A stretch of 64,000 nt of DNA, taken from the NCBI RefSeq assembly GCF_003568665.1, contig NZ_QXMH01000002.1:1116001-1180000 (forward strand). The letters run 5' to 3'. The number at the start of each line of letters is the position of its first letter. The stretch's first letter is position 1. This DNA comes from Chitinophaga alhagiae (lineage in GTDB: Bacteria; Bacteroidota; Bacteroidia; Chitinophagales; Chitinophagaceae). This document shows positions 26,415 to 35,398 of this stretch, in pieces. Under the pieces are notes generated by a model, which worked only from the letters and a program-made list of their open reading frames with translations, was not told the DNA's origin and made no database searches. Position numbers and translations under genes: made by a program.

Positions 26415-27311
26415 TTATGGCTTTTTCGCAAATACTGATGGAGATTGCCCTGTTTCTTTTTTAAAGAATTTCCCAAAATTAGCCGGGTCTGAAAAGCCTA
26501 ACCGATAGGCGATTTCCGATATGCTAAAGTCGGTGTATAAGAGTAGGGATTTAGCTTCCCTTACCAGTCTTTCGGAGATATAGGTCAGCGCATTTCTACC
26601 GGAGACCGTCTTGATGGTTTGAGAAAGATGGTTGGGTGTTACCGAAAGCAGCTCGGCATATTCCTTTACCGTCCGCTTCTCAATATAATGGCTGTTTACC
26701 AGATGCAGGTATTTACTTAGCAATCCCTGATCAGGGGAAGCAAATCGTGCGGCATCGTATTGCTCATCTATAAATTCTTTCACACGGTAAAGCAGCGCAA
26801 GCAGTTTTAATCTGGCTTCAATATGCGCTCCCTCGCTGCTCCTCTCGTAAGCTATTAGAACCTCTTCAAAATGGGGGATCAATTGGCGATAAGTAGCCTT
26901 GGTCAGCGTAAACAGGTTTGTATAAAGGCGGTTAAAGAAAGGGAACTCCCTATGGAAGCTCGGTTTGAAAAACGAAAAACACTCCGGTTTAAAATAAAAG
27001 ATATACCCTTCCAAGGCATCGGATTTGGAAAAGCTATAGACCAAATCCGGTGAGTGGCAAACCAAATAGGCTTCGGGGTCATTTACGGTTTTGTTGTCAT
27101 AGCTGATCTTGATTTTTCCCGAACTCAGGAAAATAGCAAAAAAATAGAATGCCCTTCGGAACGGGGGAATGTAAAATTCTTTTTCTATGTCTGATTTATT
27201 CAGCTTTATGCTATAAAACAGGGGGTTAGCTGTCCGCCCCGAAAAAGGGAATATTTTCAGAAAATCATTGATCTCGGTATAGTACGGGATGGATACAGTT
27301 GATTTTGTCAT
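26415..27311 (-). CDS. AraC-family transcriptional regulator in low-GC segment
   Basis: 298 residues from the ATG at 27311; a GTG four codons upstream is also possible. The N-terminal part is a cupin-like sensor (YAFFAIFLSSGKIKISYDNK-like strands), and the C-terminal part has the AraC helix-turn-helix pair (VKEYAELLSVTPNHLSQTIK; ISEIAYRLGFSDPANFGKFFKKETGQSP). The gene is clearly richer in A+T than the flanking chromosomal genes and sits beside a rearranged tRNA gene, both consistent with acquisition by transfer. It is 98 bp upstream of the VOC gene on the same strand, a possible target. Confidence 0.88.
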   Translation of the reverse strand: MTKSTVSIPYYTEINDFLKIFPFSGRTANPLFYSIKLNKSDIEKEFYIPPFRRAFYFFAIFLSSGKIKISYDNKTVNDPEAYLVCHSPDLVYSFSKSDALEGYIFYFKPECFSFFKPSFHREFPFFNRLYTNLFTLTKATYRQLIPHFEEVLIAYERSSEGAHIEARLKLLALLYRVKEFIDEQYDAARFASPDQGLLSKYLHLVNSHYIEKRTVKEYAELLSVTPNHLSQTIKTVSGRNALTYISERLVREAKSLLLYTDFSISEIAYRLGFSDPANFGKFFKKETGQSPSVFAKKP

Positions 27312-27429
27312 TGCTTGCTTCACTTCATCTTTTGGTTAAACGTAAAATGGCGCTCGTGTTATATTGAATGTTGTCAATCATTTTAATTGCTTGTTGTATC
27401 TAAGGTAAACAAAAATGCTGTGAACAGGA

Positions 27430-27714
27430 TTGCTGTCCCAAACCAAAAAATGTCTCATGCAGATACATGATTTTTCACCCAGCGGGCCGCAAAAGACCGT
27501 GAAGGAAGATAGCCTGGTGTCTGGTAGTTTAAGGCTCATCAGCAACATCGTCATCAGGGCGGCTGATTTTGAGGCGGCGCTACGTTTGGCAAAATCCTGC
27601 CCGGTGCTTGAACAAGGGGGAACAATAGAAGCCAGGGAGATCCAGCCGCGGCCGGTGCAGGGCAAAAGGGACGATGTACCGGGCAACCCGGGAGGCGCGG
27701 AGCTTAACGTGTAA
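27430..27714 (+). pseudogene. Truncated YCII-like (DGPF family) protein
   Basis: The readable frame (TTG at 27430 or ATG at 27457) ends with ADFEAALRLAKSCPVLEQGGTIEAREIQP, which fits the C-terminal half of YCII-related proteins (…DEA.ELAK.CP……EVRPI). The N-terminal half with its usual MLL strand and the GPF motif is missing or unrecognisable. Upstream of 27430 I see no continuing reading frame. It is most likely a gene remnant. Overlapping minus-strand frame 27378-27686 shows no family features. Confidence 0.4.
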
Positions 27715-28558
27715 CACGGTCATATTCCCGGCTCCTCCTGTTCAGCGTGTAACTGAAGTCCTCATTTCCGACCAGCAGGCTGCCATCAGGCCGTACGAAG
27801 AACAAGATATTGTCATCACCTTTCAGTAAGCTGATCACATGGTCCTTGTTATCCGGCTTCAATTGATAGATGATCCGGCCATTGCTTAATGTTTGTATGC
27901 TCCATGTCCCTTTGTCCATCGTTTCTTTCCTGTAGCCGCTTCCGCCTTCGAGATAGTATGTAGGCTTTTGGGTGATGGGGTCCGCGTACAGCAGCACATA
28001 CCATTTCATTTTGAGGCAAGCGTCCTGCTTATTGGGGTCCAGTAAATGAGATAGCCCCTGGCATGGTGTACGGCCTTCAAAAACCAGCGGGTAGGCCTGT
28101 TTGTTCGGACTTGGGGCGATGGTGAAGGATTGGGTGGCTTTTGGCCGGTCGTTGTTCAGTACAAAGCTGTATCCTCCGTTACCAACAAGCATGTTGCTGT
28201 GATGATCGGCAAGATGCAGCAGGTTTTCATTTATTTCCAGCAGTTCCAGGGTTTGATTATTCCGGTGCAGGGTATAAATGTGGCGCTCTTTGGTGAGTTT
28301 CCCGGCGCCATGTACAACTTTTTCATCGATAAAACCCGGTGTTCCGCCTTTGGAAATACCATACTTGCAGGTAAGTTCATAGCTATCCTTGTTGACAGAC
28401 AGCTTCCAGCGCATAAAATCTATCGAGTCTGATGCGGATATTCCCAAAAATGCCCTTACAACAGCATGGGGCGGGGTGCTTCCTACAAATGTGGTAGCCT
28501 GTCCGTAAGATGTACTGGAGAAAATAAGGAGGATTGTGAGGAGTGTGCTGGATTTCAT
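27704..28558 (-). CDS. Secreted NlpE-like protein with internal repeat
   Basis: 284 residues with a signal peptide (MKSSTLLTILLIFSSTSYGQ). The sequence contains two similar halves, each ending in a glycine-asparagine turn and a beta strand (MLVGNGGYSFVLN near the middle, LLVGNEDFSYTLN near the end). The C-terminal half has EGRTPCQGLSHLL, a YLEG strand and GTWSI, which resemble the N-terminal domain of NlpE envelope-stress lipoproteins. The usual CxxC pair is not clearly conserved and no lipobox cysteine is seen, so this is a loose relative. Function unknown. Confidence 0.6.
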   Translation of the reverse strand: MKSSTLLTILLIFSSTSYGQATTFVGSTPPHAVVRAFLGISASDSIDFMRWKLSVNKDSYELTCKYGISKGGTPGFIDEKVVHGAGKLTKERHIYTLHRNNQTLELLEINENLLHLADHHSNMLVGNGGYSFVLNNDRPKATQSFTIAPSPNKQAYPLVFEGRTPCQGLSHLLDPNKQDACLKMKWYVLLYADPITQKPTYYLEGGSGYRKETMDKGTWSIQTLSNGRIIYQLKPDNKDHVISLLKGDDNILFFVRPDGSLLVGNEDFSYTLNRRSREYDRVTR

Positions 28559-28833
28559 GGCAGTAAATTTTTCTTGCCTGAAATTAAAGCGCGGAAAGTT
28601 GAGGTAACACTAGTTATGACCACAGGAAGGAAAACCTACACCAACTCACCAGTTAACGTGACGTAATATCCAGAGAACAATTGCCCGCCTGCGCCCGGGG
28701 GTACCCCTCTATTTTGTAAGAAAACGCCATTGCTTTCGCCCTTATTGTGCGCAAAAAAATATAGTTGAAAAACGATGCGTTGCTTCCTCATAGCACATAT
28801 TTTTGGCTTTCCACACTGCTAAAACCCGTCAGT

Positions 28834-31452
28834 ATGATGCCCAAAAACAACAAGAATACCTACGTAATCCGTTTTCAGGAACTAGACAGATCGATGCTGA
28901 TGCTCGCAGGCGGCAAAGGCGCCAACCTCGGAGAACTGTACAGGATAAAGGAAATACCCGTACCGGCAGGTTTTTGCGTTACTACCGAGGCGTACCAGCA
29001 GGTAACCGGCAACAGCCGGGCACTCAACAGCCTGCTGGATGAACTGGCGGGCCTGAAGGCGGAAGAGCGGGAAAACATCCGTGAGGTGAGCGCAAAGGCC
29101 CGTACGGTTATTGAAGAGATGCCTGTTCCGGAAGAGATAGCAGCAGCGGTAATGAGTTGTCTCTTACAGTTCGGAGAAGAAGAAGCCTATGCCATACGCT
29201 CCAGTGCTACGGCGGAAGATCTGCCCACCGCATCTTTTGCGGGCCAGCAAGACACGTATCTGAACATCTCCGGGAAGGAAAACATTTTGCGGCATATCCG
29301 TAAATGCTGGGCATCGCTGTTTACGGAGCGGGCCGTTACTTACCGCATCCGGAACGGCTTTGACCACCGTAAGGTACAGCTGGCCGTGATGGTGCAGAAA
29401 ATGGTGTTCCCGCAGGTGGCGGGCATTTTGTTTACGGCAGACCCTGTTACTTCCAACAGGAAAGTACTGTCTATTGATGCCAGCTTCGGGCTGGGGGAGG
29501 CGCTGGTTGCCGGCCTGGTGAACGCTGATAACTATAAAGTGCGCAACGGCAAGGTGACAGATAAAAAGATATCCGCCAAAAAGCTGGCCGTTTACGCCGT
29601 GGAAGGCGGCGGAACAAAGGAACAGGAGGTGGGACCGGCAGAGCAGCACACGCAGGCGCTGACGGATGAACAGGCCCTGCAACTGGCGCGTATAGGCAGA
29701 AAGATCGAAGCACACTTTGGCGGCCCGCAAGACATTGAATGGTGCCTGGCGGACGGTACGTTCTACATAGTGCAGAGCAGGCCTATCACAACGTTATTCC
29801 CCGTTCCTGCGGCAGATGACGGGGAAAACCATGTATATATATCGGTTGGCCATCAGCAAATGATGACAGACCCCATCAAGCCGCTGGGCTTGTCTTTTTA
29901 CCTGTTATTGACCCACGCTACCATGCGCAAGGCGGGCGGAAGGCTGTTTGTTGATGTTACGCCTATGCTGGCAACGCCTTCCGGCAGGGAAAATATCATG
30001 AACATGGCGGGCAAATCCGATCCGCTTGTAAAAGACGCATTGATGACCGTGATGGCGCGGAAAGATTTTGTCAAACTGTTGCCGGATAGTGATAACGCAC
30101 CGCGGAGCAGGGCGGCGGCGGCGTCTCCGGGTAGGCCGGTGGAGAACGCCCCGGCCATTGTGGCGGGCCTGATCAGCAGCAACCAGGCAGCGCTGGCGGC
30201 GTCAAAGCAGCACATCCAGGCAAAGTCCGGGCCGGCACTGTTTGATCTCATCCTGGAAGATGTCCGGCAATTGCAGCAAATATTGTTCAACCCGCAAAAC
30301 CTGATGATGATCATGGGCGCTATAGACGCGGCAACATGGATCAACGAAAAAATGAAGGAATGGCTGGGCGAAAAGAACGTGGCAGACATCCTGACGCAAT
30401 CTGTACCCAATAATGTTACGTCGGAAATGGGCCTGGCGTTGCTGGATGTAGCGGATGCGCTCCGGCCTTACCCGGCGGTCATTGATCATTTGCAACATAC
30501 AAAAGATGATAACTTCCTGGAGGAGCTGGAAAAGCTGGAAGGGGGGCAGGTGGCCCGGGAGGCCATACAGGCTTACCTTGACAAATACGGCATGCGGTGC
30601 GTAGGGGAAATTGATATTGCACGGCCCCGCTGGAGCGAAAAACCCGCCGCACTGGTGCCCATGATACTCAGCAACATCAGGAACTTTGAGCCGGGCGAGG
30701 GCAAACGGAAGTTTGAGCAGGGATTGGCGGAGGCTTCAAAAAAAGAGCGGGAGCTGCTGGAGCGGTTGCGGCAGTTGCCGGACGGTGAAGAAAAAGCGGC
30801 TGAAACCAAACGTATGATCGGCCAGCTCCGGGATATGGCGGGCTACCGTGAATATCCGAAATACAGCCTCGTAAACCGCTACTACGTTTATAAGCAGGCC
30901 TTGCTGAAAGAAGCGGAGCAACTGGTGCGGGCCGGGGTGATGCGGGAAAGGGAAGATGCTTACTACCTCGCTTTTGAAGAATTTAAGGAAGTGGTGCTTA
31001 CGGGCCAGCTGGATGATGCGGTCATCCAACAACGGAAAGCGGCGTACAGGGAGTATGAAAAACTGACCCCGCCGCGGGTGATCACGTCAGACGGGGAGGT
31101 CATTACGGGCCGTTACGCGCATGACCACCTCCCGGCCGGGGCTATTGCGGGCCTGCCTGTTTCTGCCGGCGTTATAGAAGGGCGGGCGCGGGTGATCCTC
31201 CATATGGAGGAGGCCAACCTGGAAGCGGGCGATATACTGGTGACCGCCTTTACAGACCCCAGCTGGACGCCCCTGTTCGTATCCGTTAAAGGCCTGGTGA
31301 CCGAAGTGGGCGGGCTCATGACGCACGGCGCGGTAATTGCGCGGGAGTACGGCCTGCCGGCGGTAGTGGGAGTGGAGCGGGCCACCATGCTGATCAAAGA
31401 CGGGCAGCGCATCCGGGTGAACGGAACGGACGGCTACGTAGAGGTGCTGTAG
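28834..31452 (+). CDS. rph: Rifamycin-inactivating phosphotransferase (Rph)
   Basis: ATP-dependent dikinase-like enzyme that phosphorylates rifamycins on the ansa bridge and so inactivates them. It has 872 residues from the ATG at 28834, matching Rph (about 865). Domain order: ATP-grasp domain (residues 1-325; GGKGANLGEL, YAIRSSATAEDLPTASFAGQQ, DIEWC … IVQSRPITTL), rifamycin-binding domain (starts near residue 336 with the Rph-typical SVGHQQMMTDPIKPLGLS) and a swivelling phosphohistidine domain (GGLMTHGAVIAREYGLPAVVGV, catalytic His831). PEP synthases, the main alternative, lack the middle domain and have GGRTCHAAI at the histidine. It stands alone on the strand. Confidence 0.9.
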   Translation: MMPKNNKNTYVIRFQELDRSMLMLAGGKGANLGELYRIKEIPVPAGFCVTTEAYQQVTGNSRALNSLLDELAGLKAEERENIREVSAKARTVIEEMPVPEEIAAAVMSCLLQFGEEEAYAIRSSATAEDLPTASFAGQQDTYLNISGKENILRHIRKCWASLFTERAVTYRIRNGFDHRKVQLAVMVQKMVFPQVAGILFTADPVTSNRKVLSIDASFGLGEALVAGLVNADNYKVRNGKVTDKKISAKKLAVYAVEGGGTKEQEVGPAEQHTQALTDEQALQLARIGRKIEAHFGGPQDIEWCLADGTFYIVQSRPITTLFPVPAADDGENHVYISVGHQQMMTDPIKPLGLSFYLLLTHATMRKAGGRLFVDVTPMLATPSGRENIMNMAGKSDPLVKDALMTVMARKDFVKLLPDSDNAPRSRAAAASPGRPVENAPAIVAGLISSNQAALAASKQHIQAKSGPALFDLILEDVRQLQQILFNPQNLMMIMGAIDAATWINEKMKEWLGEKNVADILTQSVPNNVTSEMGLALLDVADALRPYPAVIDHLQHTKDDNFLEELEKLEGGQVAREAIQAYLDKYGMRCVGEIDIARPRWSEKPAALVPMILSNIRNFEPGEGKRKFEQGLAEASKKERELLERLRQLPDGEEKAAETKRMIGQLRDMAGYREYPKYSLVNRYYVYKQALLKEAEQLVRAGVMREREDAYYLAFEEFKEVVLTGQLDDAVIQQRKAAYREYEKLTPPRVITSDGEVITGRYAHDHLPAGAIAGLPVSAGVIEGRARVILHMEEANLEAGDILVTAFTDPSWTPLFVSVKGLVTEVGGLMTHGAVIAREYGLPAVVGVERATMLIKDGQRIRVNGTDGYVEVL

Positions 31453-31457
31453 CTGGT

Positions 31458-31667
31458 CTATTCTTCTTCCTGGTACTCCAGGATATCCGCAGGCTGGCAA
31501 TCCAGCGCCTTGCAGATAGCTTCAAGCGTGCTGAACCGTATGGCTTTCGCTTTGCCGGTTTTGAGAATGGACAGATTGGATAACGTAAGGCCAACTTTTT
31601 CGGAAAGCTCGTTTAACGACATTTTGCGCCTGGCCATCATCACGTCGAGGTTTACTATAATCGGCAT
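31458..31667 (-). CDS. XRE-family helix-turn-helix regulator (small)
   Basis: 69 residues from the ATG at 31667: MPIIVNLDVMMARRKMSLNELSEKVGLTLSNLSILKTGKAKAIRFSTL… is a complete Cro/C1-type DNA-binding domain, and the EAICKALDCQPADILEY end is typical of this YozG-like group. It starts 2 bp after the DUF2975 stop codon and is cotranscribed with it. Such pairs are widespread in Bacteroidota and Firmicutes; the small regulator probably controls its own operon. Confidence 0.9.
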   Translation of the reverse strand: MPIIVNLDVMMARRKMSLNELSEKVGLTLSNLSILKTGKAKAIRFSTLEAICKALDCQPADILEYQEEE

Positions 31668-31669
31668 AG

Positions 31670-32224
31670 CTATATGGTTAATTCGTTTTCTTTCTGTATC
31701 TGGATACCCCGCTTGAAAATATGCGCTACCACAAACAAAACAACGCTCATGAACAGCCATACGTCCGCCCCGCCGAACCCCATGCCTTCTATACCGGGCA
31801 TGGTGATGCCCTTATCTGCCAGCCACCCGGTGTATTTAACGCCCCTCCAGGAGAACAGGCCGATCAGCAGCGCCAGGTACGATATGTTGAACATAAAACG
31901 CCCCACTTCCTTGCTGAAAGGCTGCCCCATGTTCAGCTTTTTATCGTGCAGCAGCATGATGATGAGGTAAAACATCCATGCCTTCATCACCGCAACAACA
32001 CACATAAAAAAGGCGATTACCAGGAAATGCCCGCGGTCATAGTTGAAAAGGGCAGACAGGTCCATCCGCTGCCAGAAATGTTTCGCGCCCACCGGGTTCA
32101 ACACCATGGTATAAAAAGTATTGGATAGAAAACCGCCCGCGTCAATACACACACCCACAAATATTATCCAGGACAGGATGTACAGTATCCACAGCATTTG
32201 CTTTGTGCCGATTTTGATTTCCAT
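31670..32224 (-). CDS. DUF2975 membrane protein
   Basis: 184 residues from the ATG giving MEIKIGTKQ, with four predicted membrane helices (about 8-30, 57-83, 105-122 and 145-165). It belongs to the DUF2975 type that is encoded next to a small XRE regulator. Function unknown; membrane partner or sensor of the regulator is a guess from gene order. Preceded by a well-formed promoter. Confidence 0.85.
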   Translation of the reverse strand: MEIKIGTKQMLWILYILSWIIFVGVCIDAGGFLSNTFYTMVLNPVGAKHFWQRMDLSALFNYDRGHFLVIAFFMCVVAVMKAWMFYLIIMLLHDKKLNMGQPFSKEVGRFMFNISYLALLIGLFSWRGVKYTGWLADKGITMPGIEGMGFGGADVWLFMSVVLFVVAHIFKRGIQIQKENELTI

Positions 32225-32250
32225 GACAGGTAATTTTAGGAATGATACCA

Positions 32251-32280
32251 CAAATGTAATAAATATTTATTGAAAAACAA
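32251..32280 (-). promoter_or_regulatory. Promoter of the DUF2975-XRE operon
   Basis: On the minus strand TTG (32278-32280), a 19-bp spacer and TACATTTG (32251-32258) form a full match to the Bacteroidota housekeeping promoter. The -7 element ends 26 bp before the start codon at 32224. Confidence 0.65.
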
Positions 32281-32434
32281 TAAAAATAAGTTAATCATTA
32301 ATAAAAATTGGCTGAATAAGGATAACGGTTGATGTGCCTCCTGCGGGAACATTCCCACAACATTGGGAGGCTTCCCGGTGCTTTTATACCGGTCATGCAT
32401 ATACTATCTGCCTGCGCAGGCTTTAAATTTGGGT

Positions 32435-34228
32435 ATGTTTCCACGTATCTTTTCCTGCCTGCTGCTGCTGCAGTGCATTTTCCTGAAAGTATATCCGCAA
32501 TCCGAACTGCGCCTGGGCCACACAAATGGCCCGTCTGTGATCTTGTCTGTTAGCAACGGTGTGTTGAACTGGTCTGCGGTGGCCGGCAATAAAACACTGA
32601 CAGGGCCTTCCGCCGCCGGTTTCCAGCTCAATAACGTACGCTACGGGCATGCTGTTGAAAGCATGGACATATCCGCCCGGGAGGGAGACCGTTATGACGT
32701 AACGGTGAAAGACCGCCAGGGCGTTTTCAGGATGGTGTTCAGGCTGTTTAAGGACGGCTGCGCTTTCCGGTACGTATTGCCGGAGAGGGGAAAGCTCGTG
32801 AAAGAGCTGACGGCATTCCGCATTCCGGCATCTGCCCGCGTGTGGTTCTTTGAAAGGAACAACGCGTGGAAACTGAAATCTTACGCCGGGTGGTGGACGA
32901 GCACCATCGTAGACAGCCTGCCCGTTATTTCCGCCATGGGGCCGGTGCAGGGCAAACCATTGGTGATGCAGCTGCCAGACCGTACGTACATGGCCATCAC
33001 CGAAGCCGCCTTGTACAACTACAGCGGCATGCGGCTGGAAGCTACCGGCAACCGCACCGTGCAGGTCAATTTCACGGAAGGGAACGCGGGGTTTGATGTA
33101 GATGCGGGGCAAGTAACGCCCTGGCGGGTGGTGATGTACGCGGAAGATCTCAACGCACTGGTCAATAACGGGATGATAGCGGCATTGAACCCCCGCCCCA
33201 ACGCCTCCCTGTATAAAGACGTATCCTACATCCGCCCGGGAAAGGCTGTGTGGAGCTGGATTACCCGGAAAGAAAATTACATGCAGCCGGAAGAAGAGAA
33301 ACGTTTTATTGACGCGGCCGCCCGCCTGCGGTTTGATTATACGCTGCTGGACGAAGGCTGGGAGACCATCTGGCCCAACAAATGGGCGCAGCTGAAAGAC
33401 ATTTGCCGGTACGCGGCGGAGCGGAAAGTAAAAGTATGGGTATGGCGGGATTCCAAGCTGCTGCGCAACCCGCAGCAACGGGACCTGTTCCTGGACAGCC
33501 TGGTGCAATGCGGTGTTGCCGGTATAAAAACAGATTTCATGAACAGCGAGGCGCGGGAGCTGGTAGATTTCGAGATCGGCTTCCTACAGGCCACCGCCGC
33601 CCGCAGGCTGATGGTGAACTTCCACGGGTGCCACGCGCCCACGGGAGAAAGCGTTACCTACCCCAATGAAATGACGCGCGAAGGTATCCGCGGCCTGGAG
33701 CTGAACCCCATGAAAGAGCCTATCCCCGCCTGGCACAACGCGGCCTTGCCGTTTACCCGCTTCCTTTGCGGGCATGGGGATTATACGCCCGGTTTCTTCA
33801 CCAACAAAGGCCCCACTACTGATGTACACCAACTGGCGCTGATGTACCTTTTCAATTCGCCCTTCCAGTGCATGGCCGAAAACCCCGTTACCCTGCTCAA
33901 CAGCCCGTTGTATGCGCCCATTATCCCGCTGCTGCAAACGCTGCCCGTTACCTGGGATGAAACGCTGGTGCTGGAAGGCAGTGAAATAGGGCAGCTGGCG
34001 GCGCTGGCCAAAAGGAGCGGCAGGGAATGGTACGTGGCGGTGATCAACGGCACAGACCAGCCGCAGGAGTTCACTTTGCGGCCAACGTTCCTTTCCCGAG
34101 GCAGGCACCGCGGGCTGGTGGTGAGCGATGAGGAAGGGTTTGTATTGGAAGAGCGGCGCATCCGGCGGCAGGACGCGCTCAGGTTCGTATTGCCCGCAAC
34201 GGGCGGGTTGGTGGTACGCATCCGGTAG
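32435..34228 (+). CDS. Glycoside hydrolase family 97 (alpha-galactosidase/alpha-glucosidase type)
   Basis: Exported enzyme of 597 residues; the start at 32435 gives a signal peptide (FSCLLLLQCIFLKVYPQ), while the longer open frame does not. The order is the GH97 one: N-terminal beta-super-sandwich, then a TIM barrel beginning with AVWSWI and containing DEGWE, WVWRDS, GIKTDFM and FHGCHAPTGESVTYPNEMTREGIRG, then a small beta domain. Asp367 in GIKTDFM sits where retaining GH97 alpha-galactosidases have their nucleophile; inverting SusB-type enzymes use glutamates instead. A retaining enzyme is therefore predicted. It is not part of a Sus cluster here. Confidence 0.9.
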   Translation: MFPRIFSCLLLLQCIFLKVYPQSELRLGHTNGPSVILSVSNGVLNWSAVAGNKTLTGPSAAGFQLNNVRYGHAVESMDISAREGDRYDVTVKDRQGVFRMVFRLFKDGCAFRYVLPERGKLVKELTAFRIPASARVWFFERNNAWKLKSYAGWWTSTIVDSLPVISAMGPVQGKPLVMQLPDRTYMAITEAALYNYSGMRLEATGNRTVQVNFTEGNAGFDVDAGQVTPWRVVMYAEDLNALVNNGMIAALNPRPNASLYKDVSYIRPGKAVWSWITRKENYMQPEEEKRFIDAAARLRFDYTLLDEGWETIWPNKWAQLKDICRYAAERKVKVWVWRDSKLLRNPQQRDLFLDSLVQCGVAGIKTDFMNSEARELVDFEIGFLQATAARRLMVNFHGCHAPTGESVTYPNEMTREGIRGLELNPMKEPIPAWHNAALPFTRFLCGHGDYTPGFFTNKGPTTDVHQLALMYLFNSPFQCMAENPVTLLNSPLYAPIIPLLQTLPVTWDETLVLEGSEIGQLAALAKRSGREWYVAVINGTDQPQEFTLRPTFLSRGRHRGLVVSDEEGFVLEERRIRRQDALRFVLPATGGLVVRIR

Positions 34229-34407
34229 AGAGGTGTTCCCGGCGGCCATCCGCGGCAATACTTTTCGAGCTGGGATGGCGGCCGCTGTGCGGCAAAAAGA
34301 GATCGTACGCGGAGATAGACAGGGGAGGCGGGCCCTCCTGCCGGAAGAGTTGCAGGCGCTTATTAAAACAGGAAGTTGGGATCATCCCTGCCATGCGCCG
34401 CCATCTC

Positions 34408-35250
34408 CTACACCCGGTGCTTGCGCCTGAACGCTGAAGGAGACAGCCGTACTATCTTCCTGAACTGCTTGGAAAAATTGGTCATGTTATTGAAGCCGCT
34501 GTCCTGGCAAATGTAGCTGATGCTGAAGTGGGTTTTCATCAGTTGCCGGCAGGCATGGCCCACCCTGATCTGGTTCACAAAGTGGGAGAAGGTCTTCTTG
34601 GTCACCTGCCTGAAGTACCGGCTGAAGCTGGAGGGGCTCATCATGGCCATGCGCGCTATTTCTTCCAGCTGTATGTCTTGCCTGAAATTGGCCAGCACGT
34701 AATCGAATATCTGCTGCAGGCGGTCATTGGCCTTGCTGCTGCCCGTTACCCCGGGGCTTGAGAGCACGGCGTATTCCGCGGAGGCAGACAGCTCCTGCAA
34801 AACAGACAGCAGGCACATCAGCCGCTCCATGCCCGTATGCGCCAGCATGGCCTCCATTTTTGCGCTTACGCTGGCCCGGGTGTTGCCGGTGAAGTGCAGG
34901 CCGGTGGCCGCCCTTTCGAACAGCAGCAGCACGGGCTGCATTTCGGGTATCTGCAAAAAGTCCTTCCCGAGGAACGCTTCCCTGAAATGCACCACCAGGG
35001 AGCCGCCTTGTTCTTCTTCATCATCTTTCCGGTACCAGTGGGGCAGGTTGGGGCCCAGCAGGTCCAGCTCGCCCTCGCAGTAGTCAGATACATGATCGCC
35101 TACAAAACGTTTGCCTTTCCCCCTGATGATCAATACCAGCTCATACTCCGGGTGATAATGCCAGGGCGTTTCAAAGTAGGGCGTCACATATCGGTCCGCC
35201 ACAAAAGAGGATTGCTCCGAAAGGGGGAGTTTTTGAATGAGCGACTTCAT
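34408..35250 (-). CDS. AraC-family transcriptional regulator (cupin sensor)
   Basis: 280 residues. N-terminal cupin domain (TPYFETPWHYHPEYELVLIIRGKGKRFVGDHVSDYCEGELDLLGP), C-terminal AraC DNA-binding domain (LEEIARMAMMSPSSFSRYFRQVTKKTF; ISYICQDSGFNNMTNFSKQFRKIVRLSPSAFRR). It is divergent from the phytanoyl-CoA dioxygenase-like gene with 148 bp between the start codons, so it probably controls that gene and itself. Sugar or sugar-derivative sensing is common in this group. Confidence 0.9.
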   Translation of the reverse strand: MKSLIQKLPLSEQSSFVADRYVTPYFETPWHYHPEYELVLIIRGKGKRFVGDHVSDYCEGELDLLGPNLPHWYRKDDEEEQGGSLVVHFREAFLGKDFLQIPEMQPVLLLFERAATGLHFTGNTRASVSAKMEAMLAHTGMERLMCLLSVLQELSASAEYAVLSSPGVTGSSKANDRLQQIFDYVLANFRQDIQLEEIARMAMMSPSSFSRYFRQVTKKTFSHFVNQIRVGHACRQLMKTHFSISYICQDSGFNNMTNFSKQFRKIVRLSPSAFRRKHRV

Positions 35251-35398
35251 GCCGGTGCTGTTGGATATAAAGTTAAAATACTAAAAAATGCCCTGCAGGA
35301 GATTGAAAAGGTCAAAAAAGTTGCTTTTTTAGGCCGGATAGTTGTACCCCTGCCCGCCGGTAATCCCCAATTTTGGAGGGCTATCAAACCGTATTCGT

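Noticed and set aside
27378..27686. Minus-strand 102-codon open frame
   Set aside because: No protein-like features; the plus-strand frame shows the YCII-like C-terminus.
28698..28707. GGGGTACCCC palindrome upstream of rph as a rifamycin-associated element
   Set aside because: It does not match the 19-bp element described for actinobacterial rifamycin-inducible genes, and a 10-bp palindrome alone is weak evidence.
28834..31452. Phosphoenolpyruvate synthase as the identity of this gene
   Set aside because: The middle rifamycin-binding domain and the GGLMTHGA histidine motif fit Rph, while PpsA has GGRTCHAAI and a PEP/pyruvate-binding barrel.
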